Below, in pieces: positions 21,702-35,428 of a DNA stretch of 64,000 nt. Both the position numbers and the translations under genes were made by a program. Every line of letters starts with the position of its first letter. Position 1 is the stretch's first letter. The notes beneath the pieces were generated by a model. It did no database searches. It was not told the origin of the DNA and worked only from the letters and a program-made list of their open reading frames with translations. Origin of the DNA: Chrysopilus asiliformis (lineage: Eukaryota; Arthropoda; Insecta; Diptera; Rhagionidae); assembly GCA_964034945.1 (NCBI GenBank), contig OZ035964.1, positions 10,801,544-10,865,543 on the forward strand, given 5' to 3'.

Positions 21702-24428
21702 TCAAATCAAATGAAAACTTCCAAATTGGAATTTTTCGAATTTTTTTTGATTTTTCTTGCTGCCGGCCGCTAGCCTGGTAGAGTTTTTTCGGATTTCAAA
21801 TCAAATGAAAACTTCCAAATTGGAATTCTTCGAAATTTTTTTGATTTTTCTTGCTGCCGGCCGCTAGCCTGGTAGAGTTTTTTCGGATTTCAAATCAAAT
21901 AAAAACTTCCAAATTGGAATAATTCGAAATTTTTTTGATTTTTCTTGCTGCCGGCTGCTAGCCTGGTAGAGTTTTTTCGGATTTCAAATCAAATGAAAAC
22001 TTCCAAATTGGAATTCTTCGAAATTTTTTTGATTTTTCTTGCTGCCGGCTGCTAGCCTGGTAGAGTTTTTTCGGATTTCAAATCAAATGAAAACTTCCAA
22101 ATTGGAATAATTCGAAATTTTTTTGATTTTTCTTGCTGCCGGCTGCTAGCCTGGTAGAGTTTTTTCGGATTTCAAATCAAATGAAAACTTCCAAATTGGA
22201 ATAATTCGAAATTTTTTTGATTTTTCTTGCTGCCGGCCGCTAGCCTGGTAGAGTTTTTTCGGATTTCAAATCAAATGAAAACTTCCAAATTGGAATTCTT
22301 CGAAATTTTTTTGATTTTTCTTGCTGCCGGCTGCTAGCCTGGTAGAGTTTTTTCGGATTTCAAATCAAATGAAAACTTCCAAATTGGAATTCTTCGAAAT
22401 TTTTTTGATTTTTCTTGCTGCCGGCTGCTAGCCTGGTAGAGTTTTTTCGGATTTCAAATCAAATGCAAACTTCCAAATTGGAATAATTCGAAATTTTTTT
22501 GATTTTTCTTGCTGCCGGCTGCTAGCCTGGTAGAGTTTTTTCGGATTTCAAATCAAATGAAAACTTCCAAATTGGAATTCTTCGAAATTTTTTTGATTTT
22601 TCTTGCTGCCGGCCGCTAGCCTGGTAGAGTTTTTTCGGATTTCAAATCAAATGAAAACTTCCAAATTGGAATTTTTCGAAATTTTTTTGATTTTTCTTGC
22701 TGCCGGCCGCTAGCCTGGTAGAGTTTTTTCGGATTTCAAATCAAATGAAAACTTCCAAATTGGAATTTTTCGAAATTTTTTTGATTTTTCTTGCTGCCGG
22801 CCGCTAGCCTGGTAGAGTTTTTTCGGATTTGAAATCAAATGAAAACTTCCAAATTGGAATTTTTCGAAATTTTTTTGATTTTTCTTGCTGCCGGCCGCTA
22901 GCCTGGTAGAGTTTTTTCGGATTTCAAATCAAATGAAAACTTCCAAATTGGAATTTTTCGAAATTTTTTTGATTTTTCTTGCTGCCGGCCGCTAGCCTGG
23001 TAGAGTTTTTTCGGATTTCAAATCAAATGAAAACTTCCAAATTGGAATTCTTCGAAATTTTTTTGATTTTTCTTGCTGCCGGCCGCTAGCCTGGTAGAGT
23101 TTTTTCGGATTTCAAATCAAATGAAAACTTCCAAATTGGAATTTTTCGAAATTTTTTTGATTTTTCTTGCTGCCGGCTGCTAGCCTGGTAGAGTTTTTTC
23201 GGATTTCAAATCAAATGAAAACTTCCAAATTGGAATTCTTCGAAATTTTTTTGATTTTTCTTGCTGCCGGCTGCTAGCCTGGTAGAGTTTTTTCGGATTT
23301 GAAATCAAATGAAAACTTCCAAATTGGAATAATTCGAAATTTTTTTGATTTTTCTTGCTGCCGGCCGCTAGCCTGGTAGAGTTTTTTCGGATTTCAAATC
23401 AAATGAAAACTTCCAAATTGGAATTTTTCGAAATTTTTTTGATTTTTCTTGCTGCCGGCTACTAGCCTGGTAGAGTTTTTTCGGATTTCAAATCAAATGA
23501 AAACTTCCAAATTGGAATTTTTCGAAATTTTTTTGATTTTTCTTGCTGCCGGCCGCTAGCCTGGTAGAGTTTTTTCGGATTTCAAATCAAATGAAAACTT
23601 CCAAATTGGAATTTTTCGAAATTTTTTTGATTTTTCTTGCTGCCGGCCGCTAGCCTGGTAGAGTTTTTTTCGGATTTCAAATCAAATGAAAACTTCCAAA
23701 TTGGAATTCTTCGAAATTTTTTTGATTTTTCTTGCTGCCGGCCGCTAGCCTGGTAGAGTTTTTTCGGATTTCAAATCAAATGAAAACTTCCAAATTGGAA
23801 TTCTTCGAAATTTTTTTGATTTTTCTTGCTGCCGGCCGCTAGCCTGGTAGAGTTTTTTCGGATTTCAAATCAAATGAAAACTTCCAAATTGGAATTCTTC
23901 GAAATTTTTTTGATTTTTCTTGCTGCCGGCTGCTAGCCTGGTAGAGTTTTTTCGGATTTCAAATCAAATGAAAACTTCCAAATTGGAATTCTTCGAAATT
24001 TTTTTGATTTTTCTTGCTGCCGGCCGCTAGCCTGGTAGAGTTTTTTCGGATTTCAAATCAAATGAAAACTTCCAAATTGGAATAATTCGAAATTTTTTTG
24101 ATTTTTCTTGCTGCCGGCTGCTAGCCTGGAAGAGTTTTTTCGGATTTCAAATCAAATGAAAACTTCCAAATTGGAATTCTTCGAAATTTTTTTGATTTTT
24201 CTTGCTGCCGGCCGCTAGCCTGGTAGAGTTTTTTCGGATTTCAAATCAAATGAAAACTTCCAAATTGGAATTCTTCGAATTTTTTTTGATTTTTCTTGCT
24301 GCCGGCCGCTAGCCTGGTAGAGTTTTTTCGGATTTCAAATCAAATGAAAACTTCCAAATTGGAATAATTCGAAATTTTTTTGATTTTTCTTGTTGCCGGC
24401 CGCTAGCCTGGTAGAGTTTTTTCGGATT

Positions 24429-25274
24429 TCAAATCAAATAAAAACTTCCAAATTGGAATTTTTCGAAATTTTTTTAATTTTTCTTGCTGCCGGCCGCTAG
24501 CCTGGTAGAGTTTTTTCGGATTTCAAATCAAATGAAAACTTCCAAATTGGAATTTTTCGAAATTTTTTTGATTTTTCTTGCTGCCGGCCGCTAGCCTGGT
24601 AGAGTTTTTTCGGATTTCAAATCAAATGAAAACTTCCAAATTGGAATAATTCGAAATTTTTTTGATTTTTCTTGCTGCCGGCTGCTAGCCTGGTAGAGTT
24701 TTTTCGGATTTCAAATCAAATGAAAACTTCCAAATTGGAATTCTTCGAAATTTTTTTGATTTTTCTTGCTGCCGGCTGCTAGCCTGGTAGAGTTTTTTTG
24801 GATTTCAAATCAAATGAAAACTTCCAAATTGGAATAATTCGAAATTTTTTTGATTTTTCTTGCTGCCGGCCGCTAGCCTGGTAGAGTTTTTTCGGATTTC
24901 AAATCAAATGAAAACTTCCAAATTGGAATTCTTCGAAATTGTTTTGATTTTTCTTGCTGCCGGCTGCTAGCCTGGTAGAGTTTTTTCGGATTTCAAATCA
25001 AATGAAAACTTCCAAATTGGAATTTTTCGAAATTTGTTTGATTTTTCTTGCTGCCGGCCGCTAGCCTGGTAGAGTTTTTTCGGATTTCAAATCAAATAAA
25101 AACTTCCAAATTGGAATTCTTCGAAATTTTTTTGATTTTTCTTGCTGCCGGCTGCCAGCCTGGTAGAGTTTTTTCGGATTTCAAATCAAATGAAAACTTC
25201 CAAATTGGAATTCTTCGAAATTTTTTTGATTTTTCTTGCTGCCGGCTGCTAGCCTGGTAGAGTTTTTTCGGATT
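24429..25274 (+). repeat. Paralogous block A2 (9 monomers)
   Basis: It shares with 19644-20584 the A12 plus AATTT monomer, the C89 to T junction at 24793, the GAAATTGTTTTG monomer and the following A12 C-type monomer. It has one Tc monomer fewer. Private changes are GAAATTTGTTTG near 25034 and TGCCAGCC near 25154. The latter removes a TAG and is one reason a 70-codon open frame exists here. Confidence 0.9.
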
Positions 25275-27811
25275 TCAAATCAAATGAAAACTTCCAAATT
25301 GGAATTTTTCGAAATTTTTTTGATTTTTCTTGCTGCCGGCCGCTAGCCTGGTAGAGTTTTTTCGGATTTCAAATCAAATGAAAACTTCCAAATTGGAATT
25401 TTTCGAAATTTTTTTGATTTTTCTTGCTGCCGGCCGCTAGCCTGGTAGAGTTTTTTCGGATTTCAAATCAAATGAAAACTTCCAAATTGGAATTTTTCGA
25501 AATTTTTTTGATTTTTCTTGCTGCCGGCCGCTAGCCTGGTAGAGTTTTTTCGGATTTCAAATCAAATGAAAACTTCCAAATTGGAATTTTTCGAATTTTT
25601 TTTGATTTTTCTTGCTGCCGGCCGCTAGCCTGGTAGAGTTTTTTCGGATTTCAAATCAAATGAAAACTTCCAAATTGGAATTTTTCGAAATTTTTTTGAT
25701 TTTTCTTGCTGCCGGCCGCTAGCCTGGTAGAGTTTTTTCGGATTTCAAATCAAATGAAAACTTCCAAATTGGAATTTTTCGAAATTTTTTTGATTTTTCT
25801 TGCTGCCGGCCGCTAGCCTGGTAGAGTTTTTTCGGATTTCAAATCAAATGAAAACTTCCAAATTGGAATTTTTCGAAATTTTTTTGATTTTTCTTGCTGC
25901 CGGCCGCTAGCCTGGTAGAGTTTTTTCGGATTTCAAATCAAATGAAAACTTCCAAATTGGAATTTTTCGAAATTTTTTTGATTTTTCTTGCTGCCGGCCG
26001 CTAGCCTGGTAGAGTTTTTTCGGATTTCAAATCAAATGAAAACTTCCAAATTGGAATTTTTCGAAATTTTTTTGATTTTTCTTGCTGCCGGCTGCTAGCC
26101 TGGTAGAGTTTTTTCGGATTTCAAATCAAATGAAAACTTCCAAATTGGAATTTTTCGAAATTTTTTTGATTTTTCTTGCTGCCGGCCGCTAGCCTGGTAG
26201 AGTTTTTTCGGATTTCAAATCAAATGAAAACTTCCAAATTGGAATTCTTCGAAATTTTTTTGATTTTTCTTGCTGCCGGCTGCTAGCCTGGTAGAGTTTT
26301 TTCGGATTTCAAATCAAATGAAAACTTCCAAATTGGAATTTTTCGAAATTTTTTTGATTTTTCTTGCTGCCGGCTGCTAGCCTGGTAGAGTTTTTTCGGA
26401 TTTCAAATCAAATGAAAACTTCCAAATTGGAATTTTTCGAAATTTTTTTGATTTTTCTTGCTGCCGGCCGCTAGCCTGGTAGAGTTTTTTCGGATTTCAA
26501 ATCAAATGAAAACTTCCAAATTGGAATTTTTCGAAATTTTTTTGATTTTTCTTGCTGCCGGCCACTAGCCTGGTAGAGTTTTTTCGGATTTCAAATCAAA
26601 TGAAAACTTCCAAATTGGAATTTTTCGAAATTTTTTTGATTTTTCTTGCTGCCGGCCGCTAGCCTGGTAGAGTTTTTTCGGATTTCAAATCAAATGAAAA
26701 CTTCCAAATTGGAATTCTTCGAAATTTTTTTGATTTTTCTTGCTGCCGGCTGCTAGCCTGGTAGAGTTTTTTCGGATTTCAAATCAAATGAAAACTTCCA
26801 AATTGGAATTTTTCGAAATTTTTTTGATTTTTCTTGCTGCCGGCCGCTAGCCTGGTAGAGTTTTTTCGGATTTCAAATCAAATGAAAACTTCCAAATTGG
26901 AATTTTTCGAATTTTTTTTGATTTTTCTTGCTGCCGGCCGCTAGCCTGGTAGAGTTTTTTCGGATTTCAAATCAAATGAAAACTTCCAAATTGGAATTTT
27001 TCGAAATTTTTTGATTTTTCTTGCTGCCGGCCGCTAGCCTGGTAGAGTTTTTTCGGATTTCAAATCAAATGAAAACTTCCAAATTGGAATTTTTCGAAAT
27101 TTTTTTGATTTTTCTTGCTGCCGGCCGCTAGCCTGGTAGAGTTTTTTCGGATTTCAAATCAAATGAAAACTTCCAAATTGGAATTTTTCGAAATTTTTTT
27201 GATTTTTCTTGCTGCCGGCCGCTAGCCTGGTAGAGTTTTTTCGGATTTCAAATCAAATGAAAACTTCCAAATTGGAATTTTTCGAAATTTTTTTGATTTT
27301 TCTTGCTGCCGGCCGCTAGCCTGGTAGAGTTTTTTCGGATTTCAAATCAAATGAAAACTTCCAAATTGGAATTTTTCGAAATTTTTTTGATTTTTCTTGC
27401 TGCCGGCTGCTAGCCTGGTAGAGTTTTTTCGGATTTCAAATCAAATGAAAACTTCCAAATTGGAATTTTTCGAAATTTTTTTGATTTTTCTTGCTGCCGG
27501 CCGCTAGCCTGGTAGAGTTTTTTCGGATTTCAAATCAAATGAAAACTTCCAAATTGGAATTCTTCGAAATTTTTTTGATTTTTCTTGCTGCCGGCTGCTA
27601 GCCTGGTAGAGTTTTTTCGGATTTCAAATCAAATGAAAACTTCCAAATTGGAATTTTTCGAAATTTTTTTGATTTTTCTTGCTGCCGGCTGCTAGCCTGG
27701 TAGAGTTTTTTCGGATTTCAAATCAAATGAAAACTTCCAAATTGGAATTTTTCGAAATTTTTTTGATTTTTCTTGCTGCCGGCCGCTAGCCTGGTAGAGT
27801 TTTTTCGGATT
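25275..27811 (+). repeat. Homogeneous Tc-rich stretch with a 14-monomer echo
   Basis: Nearly all monomers are Tc or Tt, with a Ct at intervals. The order Tt, Tc, Ct, Tt, Tc leads into GGCCAC at 26.56 kb and a similar order does so again at 27.88 kb, 1315 bp apart. That equals 14 units minus the T lost near 27007, so a 14-monomer periodicity is present at low contrast. Confidence 0.65.
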
Positions 27812-29031
27812 TCAAATCAAATGAAAACTTCCAAATTGGAATTTTTCGAAATTTTTTTGATTTTTCTTGCTGCCGGCCACTAGCCTGGTAGAGTTTTTTC
27901 GGATTTCAAATCAAATGAAAACTTCCAAATTGGAATTTTTCGAAATTTTTTTGATTTTTCTTGCTGCCGGGCGCTAGCCTGGTAGAGTTTTTTCGGATTT
28001 CAAATCAAATGAAAACTTCCAAATTGGAATTCTTCGAAATTTTTTTGATTTTTCTTGCTGCCGGCCGCTAGCCTGGTAGAGTTTTTTCGGATTTCAAATC
28101 AAATGAAAACTTCCAAATTGGAATTTTTCGAAATTTTTTTGATTTTTCTTGCTGCCGGCTGCTAGCTTGGTAGAGTTTTTTCGGATTTCAAATCAAATGA
28201 AAACTTTCAAATTGGAATAATTCGAAATTTTTTTGATTTTTCTTGCTGCCGGCTGCTAGCCTGGTAGAGTTTTTTCGGATTTCAAATCAAATGAAAACTT
28301 CCAAATTGGAATTCTTCGAAATTTTTTTGATTTTTCTTGCTGCCGGCTGCTAGCCTGGTAGAGTTTTTTCGGATTTCAAATCAAATGAAAACTTCCAAAT
28401 TGGAATTTTTCGAAATTTTTTTGATTTTTCTTGCTGCCGGCTGCTAGCCTGGTAGAGTTTTTTCGGATTTCAAATCAAATGAAAACTTCCAAATTGGAAT
28501 TCTTCGAAATTTTTTTGATTTTTCTTGCTGCCGGCCGCTAGCCTGGTAGAGTTTTTTCGGATTTCAAATCAAATGAAAACTTCCAAATTGGAATTTTTCG
28601 AAATTTTTTTGATTTTTCTTGCTGCCGGCCGCTAGCCTGGTAGAGTTTTTTCGGATTTCAAATCAAATGAAAACTTCCAAATTGGAATTTTTCGAAATTT
28701 TTTTGATTTTTCTTGCTGCCGGCCGCTAGCCTGGTAGAGTTTTTTCGGATTTCAAATCAAATGAAAACTTCCAAATTGGAATTTTTCGAAATTTTTTTGA
28801 TTTTTCTTGCTGCCGGCCGCTAGCCTGGTAGAGTTTTTTCGGATTTCAAATCAAATTAAAACTTCCAAATTGGAATTTTTCGAAATTTTTTTGATTTTTC
28901 TTGCTGCCGGCCGCTAGCCTGGTAGAGTTTTTTCGGATTTCAAATCAAATGAAAACTTCCAAATTGGAATTCTTCGAAATTTTTTTGATTTTTCTTGCTG
29001 CCGGCTGCTAGCCTGGTAGTTTTTTCGGATT
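27812..29031 (+). repeat. Block homologous to the right-edge 18-mer HOR
   Basis: The monomer order is CAC core, GGGCGC core, Cc, Tt, At, Ct, Tt, Cc, Tc, Tc, Tc, T12 monomer (AAATTAAAAC at 28856), Ct. The same rare markers in the same order occur in the HOR that ends the window. The last monomer has a 2-bp deletion (GGTAGTTTTTTCGG near 29019). Rare ACTTTCAAA is present near 28204. Confidence 0.85.
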
Positions 29032-32000
29032 TCAAATCAAATGAAAACTTCCAAATTGGAATTCTTCGAAATTTTTTTGATTTTTCTTGCTGCCGGCCGC
29101 TAGCCTGGTAGAGTTTTTTCGGATTTCAAATCAAATGAAAACTTCCAAATTGGAATTCTTCGAAATTTTTTTGATTTTTCTTGCTGCCGGCTGCTAGCCT
29201 GGTAGAGTTTTTTCGGATTTCAAATCAAATGAAAACTTCCAAATTGGAATAATTCGAAATTTTTTTGATTTTTCTTGCTGCCGGCCGGTAGCCTGGTAGA
29301 GTTTTTTCGGATTTCAAATCAAATGAAAACTTCCAAATTGGAATTCTTCGAAATTTTTTTGATTTTTCTTGCTGCCGGCCGCTAGCCTGGTAGAGTTTTT
29401 TCGGATTTCAAATCAAATGAAAACTTCCAAATTGGAATTTTTCGAAATTTTTTTGATTTTTCTTGCTGCCGGCTGCTAGCCTGGTAGAGTTTTTTCGGAT
29501 TTCAAATCAAATGAAAACTTCCAAATTGGAATTCTTCGAAATTTTTTTGATTTTTCTTGCTGCCGGCTGCTAGCCTGGTAGAGTTTTTTCGGATTTGAAA
29601 TCAAATGAAAACTTCCAAATTGGAATAATTCGAAATTTTTTTGATTTTTCTTGCTGCCGGCCGCTAGCCTGGTAGAGTTTTTTCGGATTTCAAATCAAAT
29701 GAAAACTTCCAAATTGGAATTTTTCGAAATTTTTTTGATTTTTCTTGCTGCCGGCCGCTAGCCTGGTAGAGTTTTTTCGGATTTCAAATCAAATGAAAAC
29801 TTCCAAATTGGAATTTTTCGAAATTTTTTTGATTTTTCTTGCTGCCGGCCGCTAGCCTGGTAGAGTTTTTTTCGGATTTCAAATCGAATGAAAACTTCCA
29901 AATTGGAATTCTTCGAAATTTTTTTGATTTTTCTTGCTGCCGGCCGCTAGCCTGGTAGAGTTTTTTCGGATTTCAAATCAAATGAAAACTTCCAAATTGG
30001 AATTCTTCGAAATTTTTTTGATTTTTCTTGCTGCCGGCCGCTAGCCTGGTAGAGTTTTTTCGGATTTCAAATCAAATGAAAACTTCCAAATTGGAATTCT
30101 TCGAAATTTTTTTGATTTTTCTTGCTGCCGGCCGCTAGCCTGGTAGAGTTTTTTCGGATTTCAAATCAAATGAAAACTTCCAAATTGGAATTTTTCGAAA
30201 TTTTTTTGATTTTTCTTGCTGCCGGCCGCTAGCCTGGTAGAGTTTTTTCGGATTTCAAATCAAATGAAAACTTCCAAATTGGAATTTTTCGAAATTTTTT
30301 TGATTTTTCTTGCTGCCGGCCGCTAGCCTGGTAGAGTTTTTTCGGATTTGAAATCAAATGAAAACTTCCAAATTGGAATTTTTCGAAATTTTTTTGATTT
30401 TTCTTGCTGCCGGCCGCTAGCCTGGTAGAGTTTTTTCGGATTTCAAATCAAATGAAAACTTCCAAATTGGAATTTTTCGAAATTTTTTTGATTTTTCTTG
30501 CTGCCGGCCGCTAGCCTGGTAGAGTTTTTTCGGATTTCAAATCAAATGAAAACTTCCAAATTGGAATTCTTCGAAATTTTTTTGATTTTTCTTGCTGCCG
30601 GCCGCTAGCCTGGTAGAGTTTTTTCGGATTTCAAATCAAATGAAAACTTCCAAATTGGAATTTTTCGAAATTTTTTTGATTTTTCTTGCTGCCGGCTGCT
30701 AGCCTGGTAGAGTTTTTTCGGATTTCAAATCAAATGAAAACTTCCAAATTGGAATTCTTCGAAATTTTTTTGATTTTTCTTGCTGCCGGCTGCTAGCCTG
30801 GTAGAGTTTTTTCGGATTTGAAATCAAATGAAAACTTCCAAATTGGAATAATTCGAAATTTTTTTGATTTTTCTTGCTGCCGGCCGCTAGCCTGGTAGAG
30901 TTTTTTCGGATTTCAAATCAAATGAAAACTTCCAAATTGGAATTTTTCGAAATTTTTTTGATTTTTCTTGCTGCCGGCTACTAGCCTGGTAGAGTTTTTT
31001 CGGATTTCAAATCAAATGAAAACTTCCAAATTGGAATTCTTCGAAATTTTTTTGATTTTTCTTGCTGCCGGCTGCTAGCCTGGTAGAGTTTTTTCGGATT
31101 TCAAATCAAATGAAAACTTCCAAATTGGAATTTTTCGAAATTTTTTTGATTTTTCTTGCTGCCGGCCGCTAGCCTGGTAGAGTTTTTTCGGATTTCAAAT
31201 CAAATGAAAACTTCCAAATTGGAATTTTTCGAAATTTTTTTGATTTTTCTTGCTGCCGGCCGCTAGCCTGGTAGAGTTTTTTCGGATTTCAAATCAAATG
31301 AAAACTTCCAAATTGGAATTTTTCGAAATTTTTTTGATTTTTCTTGCTGCCGGCCGCTAGCCTGGTAGAGTTTTTTCGGATTTCAAATCAAATGAAAACT
31401 TCCAAATTGGAATTCTTCGAAATTTTTTTGATTTTTCTTGCTGCCGGCCGCTAGCCTGGTAGAGTTTTTTCGGATTTCAAATCAAATGAAAACTTCCAAA
31501 TTGGAATTCTTCGAAATTTTTTTGATTTTTCTTGCTGCCGGCTGCTAGCCTGGTAGAGTTTTTTTCGGATTTCAAATCAAATGAAAACTTCCAAATTGGA
31601 ATTTTTCGAAATTTTTTTGATTTTTCTTGCTGCCGGCCGCTAGCCTGGTAGAGTTTTTTCGGATTTGAAATCAAATGAAAACTTCCAAATTGGAATTTTT
31701 CGAAATTTTTTTGATTTTTCTTGCTGCCGGCCGCTAGCCTGGTAGAGTTTTTTCGGATTTCAAATCAAATGAAAACTTCCAAATTGGAATTTTTCGAAAT
31801 TTTTTTGATTTTTCTTGCTGCCGGCCGCTAGCCTGGTAGAGTTTTTTCGGATTTCAAATCAAATGAAAACTTCCAAATTGGAATTCTTCGAAATTTTTTT
31901 GATTTTTCTTGCTGCCGGCCGCTAGCCTGGTAGAGTTTTTTCGGATTTCAAATCAAATGAAAACTTCCAAATTGGAATTTTTCGAAATTTTTTTGATTTT

Positions 32001-33546
32001 TCTTGCTGCCGGCCGCTAGCCTGGTAGAGTTTTTTCGGATTTGAAATCAAATGAAAACTTCCAAATTGGAATTTTTCGAAATTTTTTTGATTTTTCTTGC
32101 TGCCGGCCGCTAGCCTGGTAGAGTTTTTTCGGATTTCAAATCAAATGAAAACTTCCAAATTGGAATTTTTCGAAATTTTTTTGATTTTTCTTGCTGCCGG
32201 CCGCTAGCCTGGTAGAGTTTTTTCGGATTTCAAATCAAATGAAAACTTCCAAATTGGAATTCTTCGAAATTTTTTTGATTTTTCTTGCTGCCGGCCGCTA
32301 GCCTGGTAGAGTTTTTTCGGATTTCAAATCAAATGAAAACTTCCAAATTGGAATTTTTCGAAATTTTTTTGATTTTTCTTGCTGCCGGCTGCTAGCCTGG
32401 TAGAGTTTTTTCGGATTTCAAATCAAATGAAAACTTCCAAATTGGAATTCTTCGAAATTTTTTTGATTTTTCTTGCTGCCGGCTGCTAGCCTGGTAGAGT
32501 TTTTTCGGATTTGAAATCAAATGAAAACTTCCAAATTGGAATAATTCGAAATTTTTTTGATTTTTCTTGCTGCCGGCCGCTAGCCTGGTAGAGTTTTTTC
32601 GGATTTCAAATCAAATGAAAACTTCCAAATTGGAATTTTTCGAAATTTTTTTGATTTTTCTTGCTGCCGGCTACTAGCCTGGTAGAGTTTTTTCGGATTT
32701 CAAATCAAATGAAAACTTCCAAATTGGAATTTTTCGAAATTTTTTTGATTTTTCTTGCTGCCGGCCGCTAGCCTGGTAGAGTTTTTTCGGATTTCAAATC
32801 AAATGAAAACTTCCAAATTGGAATTCTTCGAAATTTTTTTGATTTTTCTTGCTGCCGGCCGCTAGCCTGGTAGAGTTTTTTCGGATTTCAAATCAAATGA
32901 AAACTTCCAAATTGGAATTTTTCGAAATTTTTTTGATTTTTCTTGCTGCCGGCCGCTAGCCTGGTAGAGTTTTTTCGGATTTCAAATCAAATGAAAACTT
33001 CCAAATTGGAATAATTCGAAATTTTTTTGATTTTTCTTGCTGCCGGCTGCTAGCCTGGTAGAGTTTTTTCGGATTTCAAATCAAATGAAAACTTCCAAAT
33101 TGGAATTCTTCGAAATTTTTTTGATTTTTCTTGCTGCCGGCTGCTAGCCTGGTAGAGTTTTTTCGGATTTCAAATCAAATGAAAACTTCCAAATTGGAAT
33201 AATTCGAAATTTTTTTGATTTTTCTTGCTGCCGGCCGGTAGCCTGGTAGAGTTTTTTCGGATTTCAAATCAAATGAAAACTTCCAAATTGGAATTTTTCG
33301 AAATTTTTTTGATTTTTCTTGCTGCCGGCTACTAGCCTGGTAGAGTTTTTTCGGATTTCAAATCAAATGAAAACTTCCAAATTGGAATTTTTCGAAATTT
33401 TTTTGATTTTTCTTGCTGCCGGCCGCTAGCCTGGTAGAGTTTTTTCGGATTTCAAATCAAATGAAAACTTCCAAATTGGAATTTTTCGAAATTTTTTTGA
33501 TTTTTCTTGCTGCCGGCCGCTAGCCTGGTAGAGTTTTTTTCGGATT

Positions 33547-34205
33547 TCAAATCAAATGAAAACTTCCAAATTGGAATTCTTCGAAATTTTTTTGATTTTT
33601 CTTGCTGCCGGCCGCTAGCCTGGTAGAGTTTTTTCGGATTTCAAATCAAATGAAAACTTCCAAATTGGAATAATTCGAAATTTTTTTGATTTTTCTTGCT
33701 GCCGGCTGCTAGCCTGGTAGAGTTTTTTCGGATTTCAAATCAAATGAAAACTTCCAAATTGGAATTCTTCGAAATTTTTTTGATTTTTCTTGCTGCCGGC
33801 CGCTAGCCTGGTAGAGTTTTTTCGGATTTCAAATCAAATGAAAACTTCCAAATTGGAATTTTTCGAAATTTTTTTGATTTTTCTTGCTGCCGGCCGCTAG
33901 CCTGGTAGAGTTTTTTCGGATTTCAAATCAAATGAAAACTTCCAAATTGGAATTTTTCGAAATTTTTTTGATTTTTCTTGCTGCCGGCCGCTAGCCTGGT
34001 AGAGTTTTTTCGGATTTGAAATCAAATGAAAACTTCCAAATTGGAATTTTTCGAAATTTTTTTGATTTTTCTTGCTGCCGGCCGCTAGCCTGGTAGAGTT
34101 TTTTCGGATTTCAAATCAAATGAAAACTTCCAAATTGGAATTTTTCGAAATTTTTTTGATTTTTCTTGCTGCCGGCCGCTAGCCTGGTAGAGTTTTTTTC
34201 GGATT
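33547..34205 (+). repeat. 7-monomer half unit
   Basis: The order is Cc, At, Cc, Tc, Tc, G-Tc, Tc ending in T7. It is identical in code to the first half of the 14-mer at 35429-36746, so the 14-mer can be cut at its internal T7 junction. Confidence 0.85.
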
Positions 34206-35428
34206 TCAAATCAAATGAAAACTTCCAAATTGGAATTCTTCGAAATTTTTTTGATTTTTCTTGCTGCCGGCCGCTAGCCTGGTAGAGTTTTTTCGGATTT
34301 CAAATCAAATGAAAACTTCCAAATTGGAATAATTCGAAATTTTTTTGATTTTTCTTGCTGCCGGCTGCTAGCCTGGTAGAGTTTTTTCGGATTTCAAATC
34401 AAATGAAAACTTCCAAATTGGAATTCTTCGAAATTTTTTTGATTTTTCTTGCTGCCGGCCGCTAGCCTGGTAGAGTTTTTTCGGATTTCAAATCAAATGA
34501 AAACTTCCAAATTGGAATTTTTCGAAATTTTTTTGATTTTTCTTGCTGCCGGCCGCTAGCCTGGTAGAGTTTTTTCGGATTTCAAATCAAATGAAAACTT
34601 CCAAATTGGAATAATTCGAAATTTTTTTGATTTTTCTTGCTGCCGGCTGCTAGCCTGGTAGAGTTTTTTCGGATTTCAAATCAAATGAAAACTTCCAAAT
34701 TGGAATTCTTCGAAATTTTTTTGATTTTTCTTGCTGCCGGCTGCTAGCCTGGTAGAGTTTTTTCGGATTTCAAATCAAATGAAAACTTCCAAATTGGAAT
34801 AATTCGAAATTTTTTTGATTTTTCTTGCTGCCGGCCGGTAGCCTGGTAGAGTTTTTTCGGATTTCAAATCAAATGAAAACTTCCAAATTGGAATTCTTCG
34901 AAATTTTTTTGATTTTTCTTGCTGCCGGCTGCTAGCCTGGTAGAGTTTTTTCGGATTTCAAATCAAATGAAAACTTCCAAATTGGAATTCTTCGAAATTT
35001 TTTTGATTTTTCTTGCTGCCGGCTGCTAGCCTGGTAGAGTTTTTTCGGATTTGAAATCAAATGAAAACTTCCAAATTGGAATAATTCGAAATTTTTTTGA
35101 TTTTTCTTGCTGCCGGCCGCTAGCCTGGTAGAGTTTTTTCGGATTTCAAATCAAATGAAAACTTCCAAATTGGAATTTTTCGAAATTTTTTTGATTTTTC
35201 TTGCTGCCGGCTACTAGCCTGGTAGAGTTTTTTCGGATTTCAAATCAAATGAAAACTTCCAAATTGGAATTTTTCGAAATTTTTTTGATTTTTCTTGCTG
35301 CCGGCCGCTAGCCTGGTAGAGTTTTTTCGGATTTCAAATCAAATGAAAACTTCCAAATTGGAATTTTTCGAAATTTTTTTGATTTTTCTTGCTGCCGGCC
35401 GCTAGCCTGGTAGAGTTTTTTTCGGATT
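34206..35428 (+). repeat. 13-mer HOR, copy 1 (1223 bp)
   Basis: The order is Cc, At, Cc, Tc, At, Ct, Ag, Ct, Ct, G-Ac, Ta, Tc, Tc with T7 at the end. The length of 1223 equals 13 x 94 plus the extra T. The Ag monomer has GGCCGGTAGCC at 34839. Confidence 0.93.

Larger units (their letters stand above)
18422..29031 (+). repeat. Satellite domain 3: mixed T, C and AA monomers
   Basis: All three states at 32-33 alternate with c and t cores. The first C2-to-G monomers (TTTGAAATC) appear at 22830 and 23300. From about 25.3 to 28.9 kb the domain becomes dominated by Tc monomers. The variants GGCCAC (26.56 and 27.88 kb) and GGGCGC (27.97 kb), which return in the last 4 kb of the window, appear there. 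A 1-bp shorter T run lies near 27007. Singletons include ACTTGCAAA near 19014, CTACCCTGG near 19996 and CTTGTTGCC near 24391. Confidence 0.7.

Noticed and set aside
25048..25260. 70-codon open reading frame on the + strand, reading through 2.3 satellite monomers
   Set aside because: The 94-bp period is not a multiple of 3, so each monomer is read in a new frame, and the TGA and TAG in the unit close most frames. This frame is open only through chance variants (A12, and TGCCAGCC removing a TAG). The product is a translation of the repeat with no domain.
31477..31674. 65-codon open reading frame on the - strand
   Set aside because: It is pure satellite sequence read in shifting frames; the extra T in the T7 run at 31559 changes the frame. 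No start context, codon bias or homology-like feature supports a gene.
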